A DNA stretch of 64,000 nucleotides from Kushneria marisflavi (lineage in GTDB: Bacteria > Pseudomonadota > Gammaproteobacteria > Pseudomonadales > Halomonadaceae): assembly GCF_002157205.1 (NCBI RefSeq), contig NZ_CP021358.1, positions 3,038,001-3,102,000 of the forward strand, in the 5' to 3' direction. Made by a program: the position numbers and the translations under genes. A model generated the notes under the pieces. The model had not been told where the DNA came from, ran no database searches, and worked only from the letters and a program-made list of their open reading frames with translations. This document shows positions 42,063 through 51,408 of the stretch, in pieces (position 1 is the first letter of the stretch; the number at the start of each line of letters is the position of its first letter).

Positions 42063-42293
42063 ATTGCGTCCTTTCATGCAGGCGGTGACCGTATGACAGT
42101 GGGGCAGTTACCATAATCGCCTCGTATTGTGCTGCCAAGGCCGGCCGTTGCCACAGGCTTGAAAGTTTCTGGCGCAGCGCCCATAAACACGCCCACACTT
42201 CCCTTGTGACCGGCGCCTTCCGTCTTCCCGTCACCAGACATTGCCTGCCTTCCTTATTCGGCAGTCATGCTCATGTTTTTCAAGGAAAAGCCG

Positions 42294-42923
42294 ATGACTA
42301 ACCGGGATACGACCTCTCTGCCACGCTTTGATGGCAACGATGTCGAGCATATCGAGGACACACCGCTGCATCGTGGATTTTTCAATCTTGACCGCGTGGA
42401 TGTGCGCTACCGCCAGTATCAGGGCGGCTGGAGCGAGACCGTTTCGCGTGAGGTGTTTCGTCATCATGATGCCGTGGGCGTGCTGTTGTATGACGTGGAA
42501 CGCGACGCCGTTGTATTGGTCGAACAGTTTCGCGCCGGGGCCATGGGGCGGGCTTTCAGCCCCTGGCTGCTGGAGCCGGCTGCCGGCCTGATCGATTCCA
42601 GCGAGTCACCGGAAGACGTGGCCCGACGCGAGGTGAGAGAAGAAACGGGATGCCACACCGAACAGCTGATGGAGGTCCACCGCTATTTCCCCAGTCCCGG
42701 AGCCTGTGACGAATACATTACGCTCTATTGTGCGCTGGTGGATTCGGGCGATGTCGGCGGTGTGCACGGGCTGGAAGAGGAGCACGAGGACATCATGGTG
42801 CGTGTGCTACCCTTCCGTGACGCTTGGGAAATGCTGGAAAACGGTACCATCAACAATGCCATGTTACTGATTGCGCTGTACTGGCTGGCCCGTGAGCGCC
42901 CGGCCCTCAGAGCAAGGAGATAG
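42294..42923 (+). CDS. nudF: ADP-ribose pyrophosphatase (Nudix)
   Basis: This 209-residue Nudix hydrolase converts ADP-ribose to AMP and ribose-5-phosphate. The Nudix box begins AGLIDSSESPEDVARREVRE and ends ETG, matching Gx5Ex7REUxEExGU. FRHHDAVGVLLYDVERDAVVLVEQFRAG and the loop FPSPGACDEYITLYCA are typical of NudF. The start at 42294 has AAGGAAA upstream; the frame opens at 42267 without support. It is followed by the DUF1249 gene and cpdA, an order also found around nudF in E. coli (nudF-yqiB-cpdA-yqiA-parE). Confidence 0.93.
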   Translation: MTNRDTTSLPRFDGNDVEHIEDTPLHRGFFNLDRVDVRYRQYQGGWSETVSREVFRHHDAVGVLLYDVERDAVVLVEQFRAGAMGRAFSPWLLEPAAGLIDSSESPEDVARREVREETGCHTEQLMEVHRYFPSPGACDEYITLYCALVDSGDVGGVHGLEEEHEDIMVRVLPFRDAWEMLENGTINNAMLLIALYWLARERPALRARR

Positions 42924-42927
42924 TCTT

Positions 42928-43377
42928 TTGAGTCAACGAACCGCTTACGTTACCGATCTCAGGACGCTACAGGCCGAGTGTACGGCCAATTTCGTGCGTC
43001 TTGACCGGCTGCTGGGCGATACGGTGGCCGGCGAGCGGGTAGAGCTGCCGCTGGCAAGCCACACCGCGCGCTTTGGTACCCTGCATCTCGAGGTCGTCGA
43101 ACGAGCGCCCTATACCACGGTTGTGCGCGTTTTTCAGAGTGGCGTGCTGGATGGCATGATCGATGCGCCGCGCATGATGGTCCATCTGTATCACGACGTG
43201 CAGATGGCCGAGGTGACCGACTTCCAGCGCAAGCGTCACTTCGAAGGGCGCTATCGCTACCCCAATGCTCATATGCACCAGCCCGATGAGAAGCTACAGC
43301 TCAATCGTTTTCTGGGCGAGTGGCTCGAGCACGGTCTGGCCCACGGCCATGATACCCGCATCTTTGAAACGCCCTGA
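42928..43377 (+). CDS. DUF1249 family protein (YqiB-like)
   Basis: This 149-residue cytoplasmic protein has unknown function. It is recognised by its order after nudF and by YqiB-like features: CTANFVRLDRLL near the start, MMVHLYHDVQMAEVT in the middle, and RYPNAHMHQPDEKLQLNRFLGEWL near the end. I chose the TTG at 42928, four bases after the nudF stop, because AAGGAG lies eight bases upstream. No closer ATG exists. It is probably co-transcribed with nudF and cpdA. Confidence 0.85.
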   Translation: MSQRTAYVTDLRTLQAECTANFVRLDRLLGDTVAGERVELPLASHTARFGTLHLEVVERAPYTTVVRVFQSGVLDGMIDAPRMMVHLYHDVQMAEVTDFQRKRHFEGRYRYPNAHMHQPDEKLQLNRFLGEWLEHGLAHGHDTRIFETP

Positions 43378-43477
43378 TTCGGGCATCATCCATCGCGCCG
43401 CTCCCGTCAAAGCCCCGCCATGCCGGTTCGCTGTAAAGCCCTGAGCCTATTGAATATCCCTTCGCAAGGAGCGTGTC

Positions 43478-44215
43478 ATGCTGATTGTTCAGCTCTCGGA
43501 CAGCCATCTGAGCGCCGATCCCGCGCGGCGGTATCGCGATGTCGACGCTGACACGCGGCTGGCATCGATGCTGGCGCGGGTGGCCCGGTATCAGCCGGAT
43601 CTGGTCGTGGTCAGCGGTGATGTCAGCGATGACGGCTCGACTGCCTCGTATCAAAGGGCAGCAGCGTCTTTTGAGGCGCTCGGCTGCCCCTGGGTCTGGA
43701 TGCCGGGCAATCATGACCATCCCGCCACCATGACCGAAGTGCGCGCGCTGGAGCCGGTCATCCATTCCAACGGCTGGCAGATTCTGCTGCTTAACACCTG
43801 GATTGAAGGTGAGGAGGGCGGCCGACTGGGTGAGGCGCAGCTGGTAAGGCTTGAGGCGCAGCTGGCAGGCGATGAATCACCGGCGCTGATTGTGCTGCAT
43901 CACCCGCCGGTAAGCGTGGACACCGCCTGGATGAATGAGATCGGTCTTGAGGACCGCGAAACCTTTTGGAAGATCCTTGGCCGATATGATCATGTCCAGG
44001 CCGTGCTGTGCGGCCATATTCATCATGAAATGACCTGTCTGCATCAGGGCGTACCGGTCATGTCGGTGCCGGCCATTGCGGCGCAGTTCGTGCCCGATCG
44101 ACCCGATTTTGCCGTCGATGCGTGCGCTCCGGGCGGCTTTCGCCTGATTCGACTGTCCATTGATGATACGCAGCGGCCTCGATTATCAACCCGGGTAGAG
44201 TACGTGCCGGTCTAA
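43478..44215 (+). CDS. cpdA: 3',5'-cyclic AMP phosphodiesterase CpdA
   Basis: This 245-residue class III cyclic-nucleotide phosphodiesterase lowers cytoplasmic cAMP. It has the metallophosphoesterase motifs in order: QLSDSHL (D-x-H) near residue 6, GDVSDDG near 48, GNHDH near 78, HHPP near 147, and GHIHHE near 183. AAGGAGCG precedes the ATG. It continues the nudF cluster with a 100-base gap. The family match and context are both strong. Confidence 0.92.
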   Translation: MLIVQLSDSHLSADPARRYRDVDADTRLASMLARVARYQPDLVVVSGDVSDDGSTASYQRAAASFEALGCPWVWMPGNHDHPATMTEVRALEPVIHSNGWQILLLNTWIEGEEGGRLGEAQLVRLEAQLAGDESPALIVLHHPPVSVDTAWMNEIGLEDRETFWKILGRYDHVQAVLCGHIHHEMTCLHQGVPVMSVPAIAAQFVPDRPDFAVDACAPGGFRLIRLSIDDTQRPRLSTRVEYVPV

Positions 44216-44370
44216 TGGCACATATCGGCAAAGCGGCCGGCAGCTGATTTTTATAGCTTAAACGTCTAAAGGAAGAAACGTTGATTCTTTGACGTTATGA
44301 AGGCGGCTCGCTAACGTGAGCGCATCCTTGTTTGCTTGTGACGTTTTATCGCGAGCACCCCCGTTTATAG

Positions 44371-44394
44371 CGTCATCGCCGTTCGGTGATGACG
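44371..44394 (+). promoter_or_regulatory. hairpin in the cysD leader
   Basis: A 10-bp stem (CGTCATCGCC / GGTGATGACG, one wobble) with a GTTC loop sits 26 bases before the cysD start. It is followed by TTTGG only, so it is a weak terminator at best. It may be a leader structure or an end for cpdA transcripts. The rest of the 205-base gap holds nothing else clear. Confidence 0.4.
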
Positions 44395-44420
44395 TTTGGT
44401 CATGAGAGGTTGTGATACGC

Positions 44421-45332
44421 ATGCTTTCTCCCGAGCGGCAAACACATCTGAAACAGCTCGAAGCCGAGTCGATTCATATCATTCGCGAGGTGGCGGCCGA
44501 GTTTCGTAATCCCGTCATGCTCTATTCGATCGGCAAGGACTCCTCGGTCATGCTGCATCTGGCTCGCAAGGCGTTCTACCCCGGTACACCGCCGTTTCCG
44601 CTGATGCACGTCAACACCACGTGGAAATTCCACGAGATGATCGAGTTTCGCGATCGCATGGCGGCCGAGACCGGCATGGAGTTGATCGAGCACATCAATG
44701 AGGAAGGCCGTGAAGCGGGCATTAACCCGTTTGATCACGGCAGCTCCAAGTACACCGACGTCATGAAGACCCAGTCGCTCAAGCAGGCGCTGGACAAATA
44801 CGGTTTCGATGCCGCCTTTGGCGGGGCGCGTCGCGATGAAGAAGCCTCGCGTGCCAAGGAGCGCGTGTACTCCTTTCGTGACCAGTATCACCGCTGGGAC
44901 CCGAAAAACCAGCGCCCGGAGCTCTGGAGCCTGTACAACGGTCACATCAACAAGGGTGAGTCGATCCGCGTCTTCCCGCTGTCCAACTGGACCGAGCTGG
45001 ACATCTGGCAGTACATCTATCTCGAATCGATCCCGATCGTGCCGCTGTATTACTCCGCCAAACGTCCGGTCGTCGAGCGTGACGGCACGCTGATCATGGT
45101 CGATGACGAACGCATGCCACTGAACGAGGGCGAAGTACCCGAGATGAAGTCCGTGCGCTTTAGAACGCTGGGCTGCTATCCGCTGACCGGTGCCGTGGAA
45201 TCCGAGGCGGCCACGCTTCCCGATATCATTCAGGAAATGCTCCTGACCCGTACCAGTGAACGTTCCGGGCGTGCCATCGATCACGATCAGGCCGGTTCCA
45301 TGGAACGCAAGAAACGCGAAGGTTACTTCTGA
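44421..45332 (+). CDS. cysD: sulfate adenylyltransferase subunit 2
   Basis: This 303-residue catalytic subunit of ATP sulfurylase forms adenosine 5'-phosphosulfate from ATP and sulfate in the assimilatory pathway. The PP-loop [14 protein letters not shown] near residue 38 binds [23 protein letters not shown] and [15 protein letters not shown] are characteristic of CysD, and the C-terminus ends RKKREGYF as usual. I prefer ATG 44421 ([10 protein letters not shown]), with AGAGG at proper distance; the GTG at 44412 is too close to it. The cysN gene follows after 7 bases. Confidence 0.95.
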   Translation: MLSPERQTHLKQLEAESIHIIREVAAEFRNPVMLYSIGKDSSVMLHLARKAFYPGTPPFPLMHVNTTWKFHEMIEFRDRMAAETGMELIEHINEEGREAGINPFDHGSSKYTDVMKTQSLKQALDKYGFDAAFGGARRDEEASRAKERVYSFRDQYHRWDPKNQRPELWSLYNGHINKGESIRVFPLSNWTELDIWQYIYLESIPIVPLYYSAKRPVVERDGTLIMVDDERMPLNEGEVPEMKSVRFRTLGCYPLTGAVESEAATLPDIIQEMLLTRTSERSGRAIDHDQAGSMERKKREGYF

Positions 45333-45339
45333 GGCGCAT

Positions 45340-46764
45340 ATGGCACACCAATCATCCCTGATAGCCGAAAACATCGAGGCGTATCTCAAGGAGCATGAAG
45401 CCAAGGATCTGTTGCGCTTCATTACCTGCGGGAGCGTCGATGACGGCAAGTCGACCCTGATCGGGCGACTGCTGCACGACTCGAAAATGATCTATGAAGA
45501 TCAGCTGGCAGCCTTGACGCGGGACTCGAAAACCCGCGGCACCACCGGCGAGCGCGTGGATCTGGCGCTTCTGGTTGACGGACTTCAGTCCGAGCGCGAG
45601 CAGGGCATCACCATTGATGTCGCCTATCGCTTTTTCTCGACCGACAAGCGCAAGTTCATCATTGCCGACACGCCCGGGCACGAGCAGTACACTCGCAACA
45701 TGGCCACCGGTGCTTCCACCGCAAGCCTTGCGGTCATTCTGATCGATGCGCGCTACGGCGTGCAGGTGCAGACGCGCCGTCACAGCTTCATCGCCGACCT
45801 GCTGGGCATCCAGCATCTGGTGATCGCGGTCAACAAGATGGACCTGGTAGAGTACAGCGAGGCGCGCTTTGAGGAGATCAAGCGCGATTACCTGAGCTTT
45901 GCCGAGAACCTCAAGGCCCGCGACATCAGTTTTGTGCCCATGTCAGCGCTTGAAGGCGATAACGTCGTCAACAAAAGCGTCAACATGCCTTGGCATGACG
46001 GCGTGCCGCTGCTGGAACAGCTTGAAAACGTCGAAATCTCGCGTGACCAGAACCTGACGGACCTGCGCTTTCCGGTGCAGTACGTCAACCGCCCCAATCT
46101 TGATTTTCGCGGCTATGCCGGGACATTACAGGCCGGTGTGCTGCGCCCGGGTCAGCAGGTCAAGGTACTGCCCTCCGGAAAGGTCTCCACGGTCGAGCGA
46201 CTCGTGACCTTTGATGGTGATCTTGATGAGGCCCGGCCCGGTCAGGCCATTACGGTCACGCTGGCCGACGAGGTCGATATCTCGCGCGGTGACTGGCTGG
46301 TCGCTTCCGACACCGAGCTGCCGATGTCCAATGCGTTTATCGCCGACATCGTCTGGATGAACGAGCGTGAAATGACGCCCGGCCGCGGCTATGACTTCAA
46401 GCTGGCCACACGGGATGTCAGCGGTCAGATCAGCGCCATTGATTACAGCATCGACGTCAACACGCTGGAACATCACGACGCCGACCGGCTGGCACTCAAC
46501 GAAATCGGTCGCTGTCAGGTCACACTGACCCAGCCCGTACCGGTGGATGCCTACGATGTCAGTCCGGGCACCGGCAGCTTTATCGTCATTGATCGTCTGA
46601 CCAATCTGACCGTTGGCGCCGGCATGATCCGCCAGGCCGCCGACAGTGCCGATAATGGTGGCACCGTCGACTGGCAGGCCTTTGAGGTAGAGCTCAACGA
46701 TCTGATTCGTCGTCACTTCCCGCACTGGGAAGCGAAAGACGTGCGCGATATCTTCAAGCGCTGA
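45340..46764 (+). CDS. cysN: sulfate adenylyltransferase subunit 1 (GTPase)
   Basis: This 474-residue GTPase subunit of ATP sulfurylase couples GTP hydrolysis to APS synthesis. The translation-factor G domain shows [16 protein letters not shown] (G1), the [13 protein letters not shown]3 region, and NKMD (G4). EF-Tu-like beta-barrel domains II and III follow. It ends [12 protein letters not shown], with no APS-kinase (CysC) domain fused. ATG 45340 has GAGG five bases upstream; the open frame extends into cysD at 45256. The 7-base gap to cysD indicates one operon. No cysC is seen in the window. Confidence 0.95.
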   Translation: MAHQSSLIAENIEAYLKEHEAKDLLRFITCGSVDDGKSTLIGRLLHDSKMIYEDQLAALTRDSKTRGTTGERVDLALLVDGLQSEREQGITIDVAYRFFSTDKRKFIIADTPGHEQYTRNMATGASTASLAVILIDARYGVQVQTRRHSFIADLLGIQHLVIAVNKMDLVEYSEARFEEIKRDYLSFAENLKARDISFVPMSALEGDNVVNKSVNMPWHDGVPLLEQLENVEISRDQNLTDLRFPVQYVNRPNLDFRGYAGTLQAGVLRPGQQVKVLPSGKVSTVERLVTFDGDLDEARPGQAITVTLADEVDISRGDWLVASDTELPMSNAFIADIVWMNEREMTPGRGYDFKLATRDVSGQISAIDYSIDVNTLEHHDADRLALNEIGRCQVTLTQPVPVDAYDVSPGTGSFIVIDRLTNLTVGAGMIRQAADSADNGGTVDWQAFEVELNDLIRRHFPHWEAKDVRDIFKR

Positions 46765-46977
46765 AGATATCCGCTGATCGATTCACGCCCGGCCTTGTGT
46801 CGGGCGTTGTCGTATGGGGCCCGGTCGCTGATGCGCTGCAAGGCATGTCCCGCCGGGTATTCCATCCGGTTTCAAATCGTTGCGCCGTCTCACTATACTC
46901 GCACCGCTTATCAAACCGTCAGGCAGCGTGCGTCCTGTCCCGGGCGGCGTTTTTATCGTGACAACCGGAACAATATC

Positions 46978-48129
46978 ATGAATATCGCAAGGGGAAGGCG
47001 AGCGCTGCTGGCGGCCACGGGTGGTCTGATGCTTTCGCAGGCAGGGGCTGCGAAAGCCGAAGTCACGCTGCTGTCGCCTGCCGAACAGCCACGCACGGCG
47101 CTTGAGCGCGTTGAGGTCAAGGTCGGCGGCAGCATCAGGCCACAGTATTTCAATGAGATGGGCGGCGGCGATGACGGCAGCTACAAGCACCGCGGCTATG
47201 ACGGGGGCACGCGCTTTCGCCTGCACGTCAACTATCACTTGAGCGATGATCTGACGCTTTTGAGTTACGGCGAGCTGGGCGTAAATACGGCAAAAGCCAT
47301 GGGCTGGCATGACCATTACGATCGGGAGAGCGCCGATAGCGCGACCAACCGTCGCCAGGTGTATTTTGGCTTTGAAAGCGACCGCTATGGCCGTTTCACC
47401 GCCGGCAAGCAAAACAGCGTCTATTACGACACCGTCGGGGTGAGCACGGATGTCTGGGATTACAACCAGTTCGCCCAGGCACCGGGCGTCGGGGTCGACG
47501 GCAGTTACGATGGCTCCTATCGCGCGCGTAAAAGCCTGCGCTATTCCAACGGCACCGAAGACTTCACACTCTTTGCCGGCTGGCTGTTTCCCGATGATGA
47601 CCTGCATCTGGACGGCCCCTATGATTATCGCCGCCGTAGCGGCGGCTCGCTGGGCTTTCGATGGCGTCTTACGGATGACCTGACGCTGGGCGCGGCTTAT
47701 GCCAATACCTCTGCCGAGATCAAGGGCAGCGGTGATCAGCAGTCCTTTCGTCAGCAGCTGACCGGTAGCTCCCTGACCTGGACGGGCGGCAACTGGTATC
47801 TCGCCATGGGCGCCGGTTATTACACGGATTTTGTGCCTGATCCGGCGGGCGGGCTCGAGAATTACTTTGCAAGCGATGCCTATGGAGTCGAATACATCGC
47901 CCGCTATAGCTTTCAGATCGATCACGACTGGGTGCAGAGCATCAAGCCCTTTGTGGCCGGTGACCGCCTGAAACGGCTAGGCAGTGCCGATTCCCAGACC
48001 AACCATCAGGTGCTGGGGGTCACCACCCAGTTCAATCACGGCTTCCGGCTGGATCTTGAGCGCATCTTTGCCAATACCTCGGACAGTGAGCCCGATTCAG
48101 TGCTGGCCAGGCTGCGCTACGACTTTTGA
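46978..48129 (+). CDS. outer-membrane porin, gram-negative type
   Basis: This 383-residue exported protein has a signal peptide (MNIARGRRALLAATGGLMLS, cleaved after AGAAKAEV or nearby). The mature part alternates polar and hydrophobic residues as a beta-barrel. It has porin features: VKVGGSIRPQYFN for the first strand, YFGFESDRYGRFTAGKQ for the loop-3 approach, and a C-terminal aromatic (RLRYDF) needed for outer-membrane insertion. Acidic residues are plentiful, as is usual in halophile porins. The start has no strong ribosome binding site. Location just after cysDN could hint at sulfate or general anion uptake, but this is only context. Confidence 0.88.
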   Translation: MNIARGRRALLAATGGLMLSQAGAAKAEVTLLSPAEQPRTALERVEVKVGGSIRPQYFNEMGGGDDGSYKHRGYDGGTRFRLHVNYHLSDDLTLLSYGELGVNTAKAMGWHDHYDRESADSATNRRQVYFGFESDRYGRFTAGKQNSVYYDTVGVSTDVWDYNQFAQAPGVGVDGSYDGSYRARKSLRYSNGTEDFTLFAGWLFPDDDLHLDGPYDYRRRSGGSLGFRWRLTDDLTLGAAYANTSAEIKGSGDQQSFRQQLTGSSLTWTGGNWYLAMGAGYYTDFVPDPAGGLENYFASDAYGVEYIARYSFQIDHDWVQSIKPFVAGDRLKRLGSADSQTNHQVLGVTTQFNHGFRLDLERIFANTSDSEPDSVLARLRYDF

Positions 48130-48245
48130 TGACGGCGTCAGGGGCTTCCAGAGCAGCGATGAAGTTCTGATCGACGTCGCGGGCCGTTAACCACATGTCC
48201 GAAAACGGCCAGTGATGTGATCCCGGACAGGATATATTGGGGGGC

Positions 48246-49799
48246 ATGAACCTTGCTCCCGATCTCTGCTATCAGGCCCTGAGCTCCCGCGATCGCCGCT
48301 TTGACGGCCAGTTCGTCGTTGGGGTGACCTCGACCGGCATCTACTGTCGGCCGGTCTGTCGCGTACGCTGTCCAAAATTTGATCACTGCCGTTTTTTCAT
48401 GCACCCGGCGGCGGCCGAGCAGGCCGGCTTTCGTCCCTGCTTGCGCTGTCGGCCTGAACTGGCACCGGGGCTTTCGATGATGGATGCTCGCGATCAGCTG
48501 GCACGGGCCGCCATGGTCATGATCGATAACGGCTTTCTGGACCGTGACAGCAGCGCCGCTCTGGCGGCGCGAATCGGCGTCAGCGAACGTCATCTGCGTC
48601 GCCTGTTCAAGGCCTCCTTCGGCGTGACGATGGTCGAGGTGGCCAGAACCCGACGCCTGCTGCTAGCCAAGCGGCTGCTGACCGATACCACGCTGCCCGT
48701 CAGCGAGGTGGCTCATGCTGTCGGCCTTGGCAGCCAGCGTCGCCTGAACGCGCTTTTTCAGTCGCACTATCGCCTGTCGCCGAGTCGACTGCGTCGCGCC
48801 GCGCGCGCCGGTAATACCTGCGCCTCGATCACGCTGTCGCTGGCCTATCAGCCGCCGCTGGACTGGGCCGCCATGCTCGATTTTCTGGCCGCCCGCCAGA
48901 TCGACGGTCTTGAGAAGATTGAGGCAGGGCGCTGGCAGCGCAGTCTGTTGATCGAAAAGGATAAAGGCGGTGAGCCCGTGACCTGTGCTGGCTGGATCAG
49001 CGTTGAACATGCCGGCCCGGGGCAGCTGGCGCTGATCCTGCCGGTCACGCTGGTGCCGGTCATGGGCGATGTGCTGAGCATCGTGCGTCATGTGTTTGAT
49101 CTGGACGCGCCCATGGCGTTGATCGAGTCACATCTCGAGGGGCTGGCGGGCACCGGCCTTCGCGTTCCCGGTGCCGTCAACGGCTTTGAAATGGCCGTAC
49201 GCGCCATCGTTGGTCAGCAGATCACGACTACCCGGGCGCGGCGGGTGCTGGCCGAGCTGGTGGCCCGGTTCGGCGAGCCGCTGTCTGGCTCTCCCGGTTA
49301 TTATGGATTCCCGACCCCTTCGGTCATGGCCGCACAGCCTTGTGAAGACCTGATTTTACTGGGTCTGTTGCGCATTCGGGCCGAGGCGATCATTACCGTG
49401 GCGAAAGCAATGGACAGCGGCGCGCTGAGATTGTGTCCGGGGGTGTCGGTGGCAGACACGATGGCAAGGCTTTGCGACATTCGCGGCGTTGGTGACTGGA
49501 CCGCACAATATATCGCCATGCGGGCGCTGGCTTGGCCCGATGCCTTTCCGGCCGGTGATCTGATGCTCAAACGGGCGCTGGGCTGTGACAGTGCCCGCGA
49601 GGCTGCACAGCGGGTGAGCCACTGGTCGCCGTGGCGTGCTTACGTCGCCATTCGGCTCTGGCAGCAGGCCTCCGGTGAAGCCGTTTCATACCCGGTCATG
49701 ACGTCACCTCCAGTCATCACGTCACCCGATGCCGGTTCACGGATGGGCGCGCAGGCAGATATTGCGCCGGCGCCCTCGAGCGAGGATTCATCATCATGA
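48246..49799 (+). CDS. Ada-AraC-AlkA fusion: regulator and 3-methyladenine DNA glycosylase
   Basis: This 517-residue fusion has three parts. Residues about 1-75 form an Ada N-terminal zinc domain (CRPVC and CLRC supply four Cys; one accepts methyl from phosphotriesters). Residues about 80-185 form an AraC-type HTH (VSERHLRRLFKASFGVT). The remainder is AlkA: the helix-hairpin-helix GVGDWTAQYIAMRAL with the catalytic Asp shortly after (WPDAFPAGD). AlkA excises alkylated purines. Its stop overlaps the ogt start by ATGA, so both are made together. The fusion would sense methylation damage and repair it in one protein. ATG 48246 is preceded by a G run. Confidence 0.92.
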   Translation: MNLAPDLCYQALSSRDRRFDGQFVVGVTSTGIYCRPVCRVRCPKFDHCRFFMHPAAAEQAGFRPCLRCRPELAPGLSMMDARDQLARAAMVMIDNGFLDRDSSAALAARIGVSERHLRRLFKASFGVTMVEVARTRRLLLAKRLLTDTTLPVSEVAHAVGLGSQRRLNALFQSHYRLSPSRLRRAARAGNTCASITLSLAYQPPLDWAAMLDFLAARQIDGLEKIEAGRWQRSLLIEKDKGGEPVTCAGWISVEHAGPGQLALILPVTLVPVMGDVLSIVRHVFDLDAPMALIESHLEGLAGTGLRVPGAVNGFEMAVRAIVGQQITTTRARRVLAELVARFGEPLSGSPGYYGFPTPSVMAAQPCEDLILLGLLRIRAEAIITVAKAMDSGALRLCPGVSVADTMARLCDIRGVGDWTAQYIAMRALAWPDAFPAGDLMLKRALGCDSAREAAQRVSHWSPWRAYVAIRLWQQASGEAVSYPVMTSPPVITSPDAGSRMGAQADIAPAPSSEDSSS

Positions 49800-50356
49800 T
49801 CGAATATGCCGTTATGCCCTCTGTTTTGGGGGATACCGTACTGCGCGCCGAGTCGGAGCATCTGACCGGGGTATTCTTTAATGATCAGCGGCATTTCCCG
49901 CCTTCGGTCAAGGGACCGTTCATACTGGCCAAACAGAGCCGCTCGAATGTCATTCGAAAGGCCTGCGAGGAGATCGAGGCGTACCTTGCCGGAGAGCGGC
50001 AGCATTTCGAGCTGGCGCTGTCGCTGCAGGGCAGCCCCTTCCAGCGGCGCGTCTGGCAGTGCCTTGAAGGCATTGGGTTCGGTGAGGTCATGAGTTATGG
50101 CGCGCTGGCGCGAGCGCTGGGTCTGTCACGCGGCCATGCCCGCGCAGTAGGTAGCGCGGTCGGACGCAACCCGGTATCCATGATCGTGCCCTGTCATCGC
50201 GTCGTGGCCGGCAGCGGTGGACTGACCGGCTATGCGGGCGGTCTGGCGCGCAAGGCCCACCTGCTGGCGCTGGAAGGGCGTCCGGAAGGGTTAGCCGCGC
50301 TCCGCCAGATCGAGGGCGAGCATCATCTCACCGCTGGCGTCGAATGCCTCCAGTGA
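49796..50356 (+). CDS. ogt: methylated-DNA-[protein]-cysteine S-methyltransferase
   Basis: This 186-residue suicide enzyme removes methyl groups from O6-methylguanine onto its own Cys. The active site IVPCHRVVAG lies near residue 125, with the DNA-binding SYGALARALGLSRGHARAVG before it and GYAGGLARKAHLLALE after. Its ATG overlaps the stop of the Ada-AraC-AlkA gene, forming a compact adaptive-response operon. It supplies the O6-methyltransferase that the upstream fusion lacks. The last 20 residues overlap the 3' end of the convergent hemS-like pseudogene. Confidence 0.93.
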   Translation: MIEYAVMPSVLGDTVLRAESEHLTGVFFNDQRHFPPSVKGPFILAKQSRSNVIRKACEEIEAYLAGERQHFELALSLQGSPFQRRVWQCLEGIGFGEVMSYGALARALGLSRGHARAVGSAVGRNPVSMIVPCHRVVAGSGGLTGYAGGLARKAHLLALEGRPEGLAALRQIEGEHHLTAGVECLQ

Positions 50357-51264
50357 CGTCGCAAGCCCGTCGGGGCCCGGCCGCACGACCTGCCAGACCT
50401 CGTGCAGGGCGCTGCTGTCGAGCGACAGGGTCAGGTGATCGCTTTCAAGGCGCAGAGCATTGCAGCGGCCCTGATGGAAGTGTTTGAAACGGGCACGATG
50501 ATGGTGAGCACCACCGGCGTGGATCAGGCTGGCCCGGGTGGGCTGCGTACGCCGACAGGCGCCGGCCAGTGCCATGACAAAACGCTCACGTGGCAGCGCC
50601 GTGCTGAAATGTCCGGCCACGGCACGGTTGGCCTCCACCCGTCGTAGCCGATGATGCGACAGAAGCTGCGAGAACCCCCGGGATCACGCAGGGCGCGCCA
50701 TGACTCGAGCAGCGCCGGCCGATCATCTTCGGAGCAGGCGTGGGTCATCTCGATGCAGCGGGTGAAGCCGGGGCGTTTCAGGGCGGTAAAGTAGTCCAGC
50801 AGCGTCCAGCCCGGTGCCTCGGGCGTCAGGCCATACAACTGATGCAGCACGCGACCGAACCGGTCAAAGACCTGAAGGCAGGGCACCTCTGGTTCTCCGG
50901 GGGTGGGCCGCTCATTCGAGAGGCAGACCCAGTACCAGCAGGGCAAAAGCAGTTGCATGGCCAGGGCCTGATCGCTCCAGAGGCTGGCATGGCGCTGGTC
51001 GGCGTCAATGTGACAGGCGTTCAGCCGGCTCGACAATGCCGCGTGTGTGGTCCGGGTCACCATCTGCACCCGCCCCAGCCGTGGCAGCATCATGATCAGG
51101 TCGCAGGGGGTCAGTGCCAGCGAGTGCACTCCACGCCCCAGACGCGAGGCCTGAATCTCGCCTTCACTGCAGCCAAGCAGTCTCGCAAGCGCGCGACACT
51201 CCAGATGCGGGGCCCGCAGGCGTGCTTCTTCAAACGCTTCAAACACAACGTTGGTCTGGTGCAT
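50291..51264 (-). pseudogene. HemS/HmuS-like hemin-degrading protein, frameshifted
   Basis: A HemS-type haem utilisation protein of about 324 residues is split between two frames. The first (from ATG 51264) has RALARLLGCSEGEIQASRLG, GRVQMVTRTTHAALS and VPCLQVFDRFGRVLHQLYGL. The second (to 50291) has FKHFHQGRCNALRLESDHLT, HEVWQVVRPGPDGLATSLEA and FDASG. The join is at a run of five C's on the + strand (50675-50679). One extra base there restores a continuous reading (DPGGFSQLLSHHRLRRVEAN). A Fur box lies upstream. It may be a real mutation, a phase-variable tract or a sequencing error. Confidence 0.85.
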
Positions 51265-51308
51265 GCGGCGACCCTCGCAGCGTGATGGATGGATACAGGG
51301 CTTATTAT

Positions 51309-51327
51309 GCTAATGATAACCATTTGC
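51309..51327. promoter_or_regulatory. Fur box upstream of the hemS-like gene
   Basis: GCTAATGATAACCATTTGC matches the 19-bp Fur consensus GATAATGATAATCATTATC at 15 positions. It lies 45 bases upstream of the hemS-like start, as expected for iron-repressed haem utilisation genes. Confidence 0.8.
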
Positions 51328-51408
51328 AAGAAGCCATCAAGCAAAAACCACGTGTATCGTCCGGCAGCTCGCTGGCCCTGATCAAATGTCGAGCATTTCA
51401 GCGCCGCG

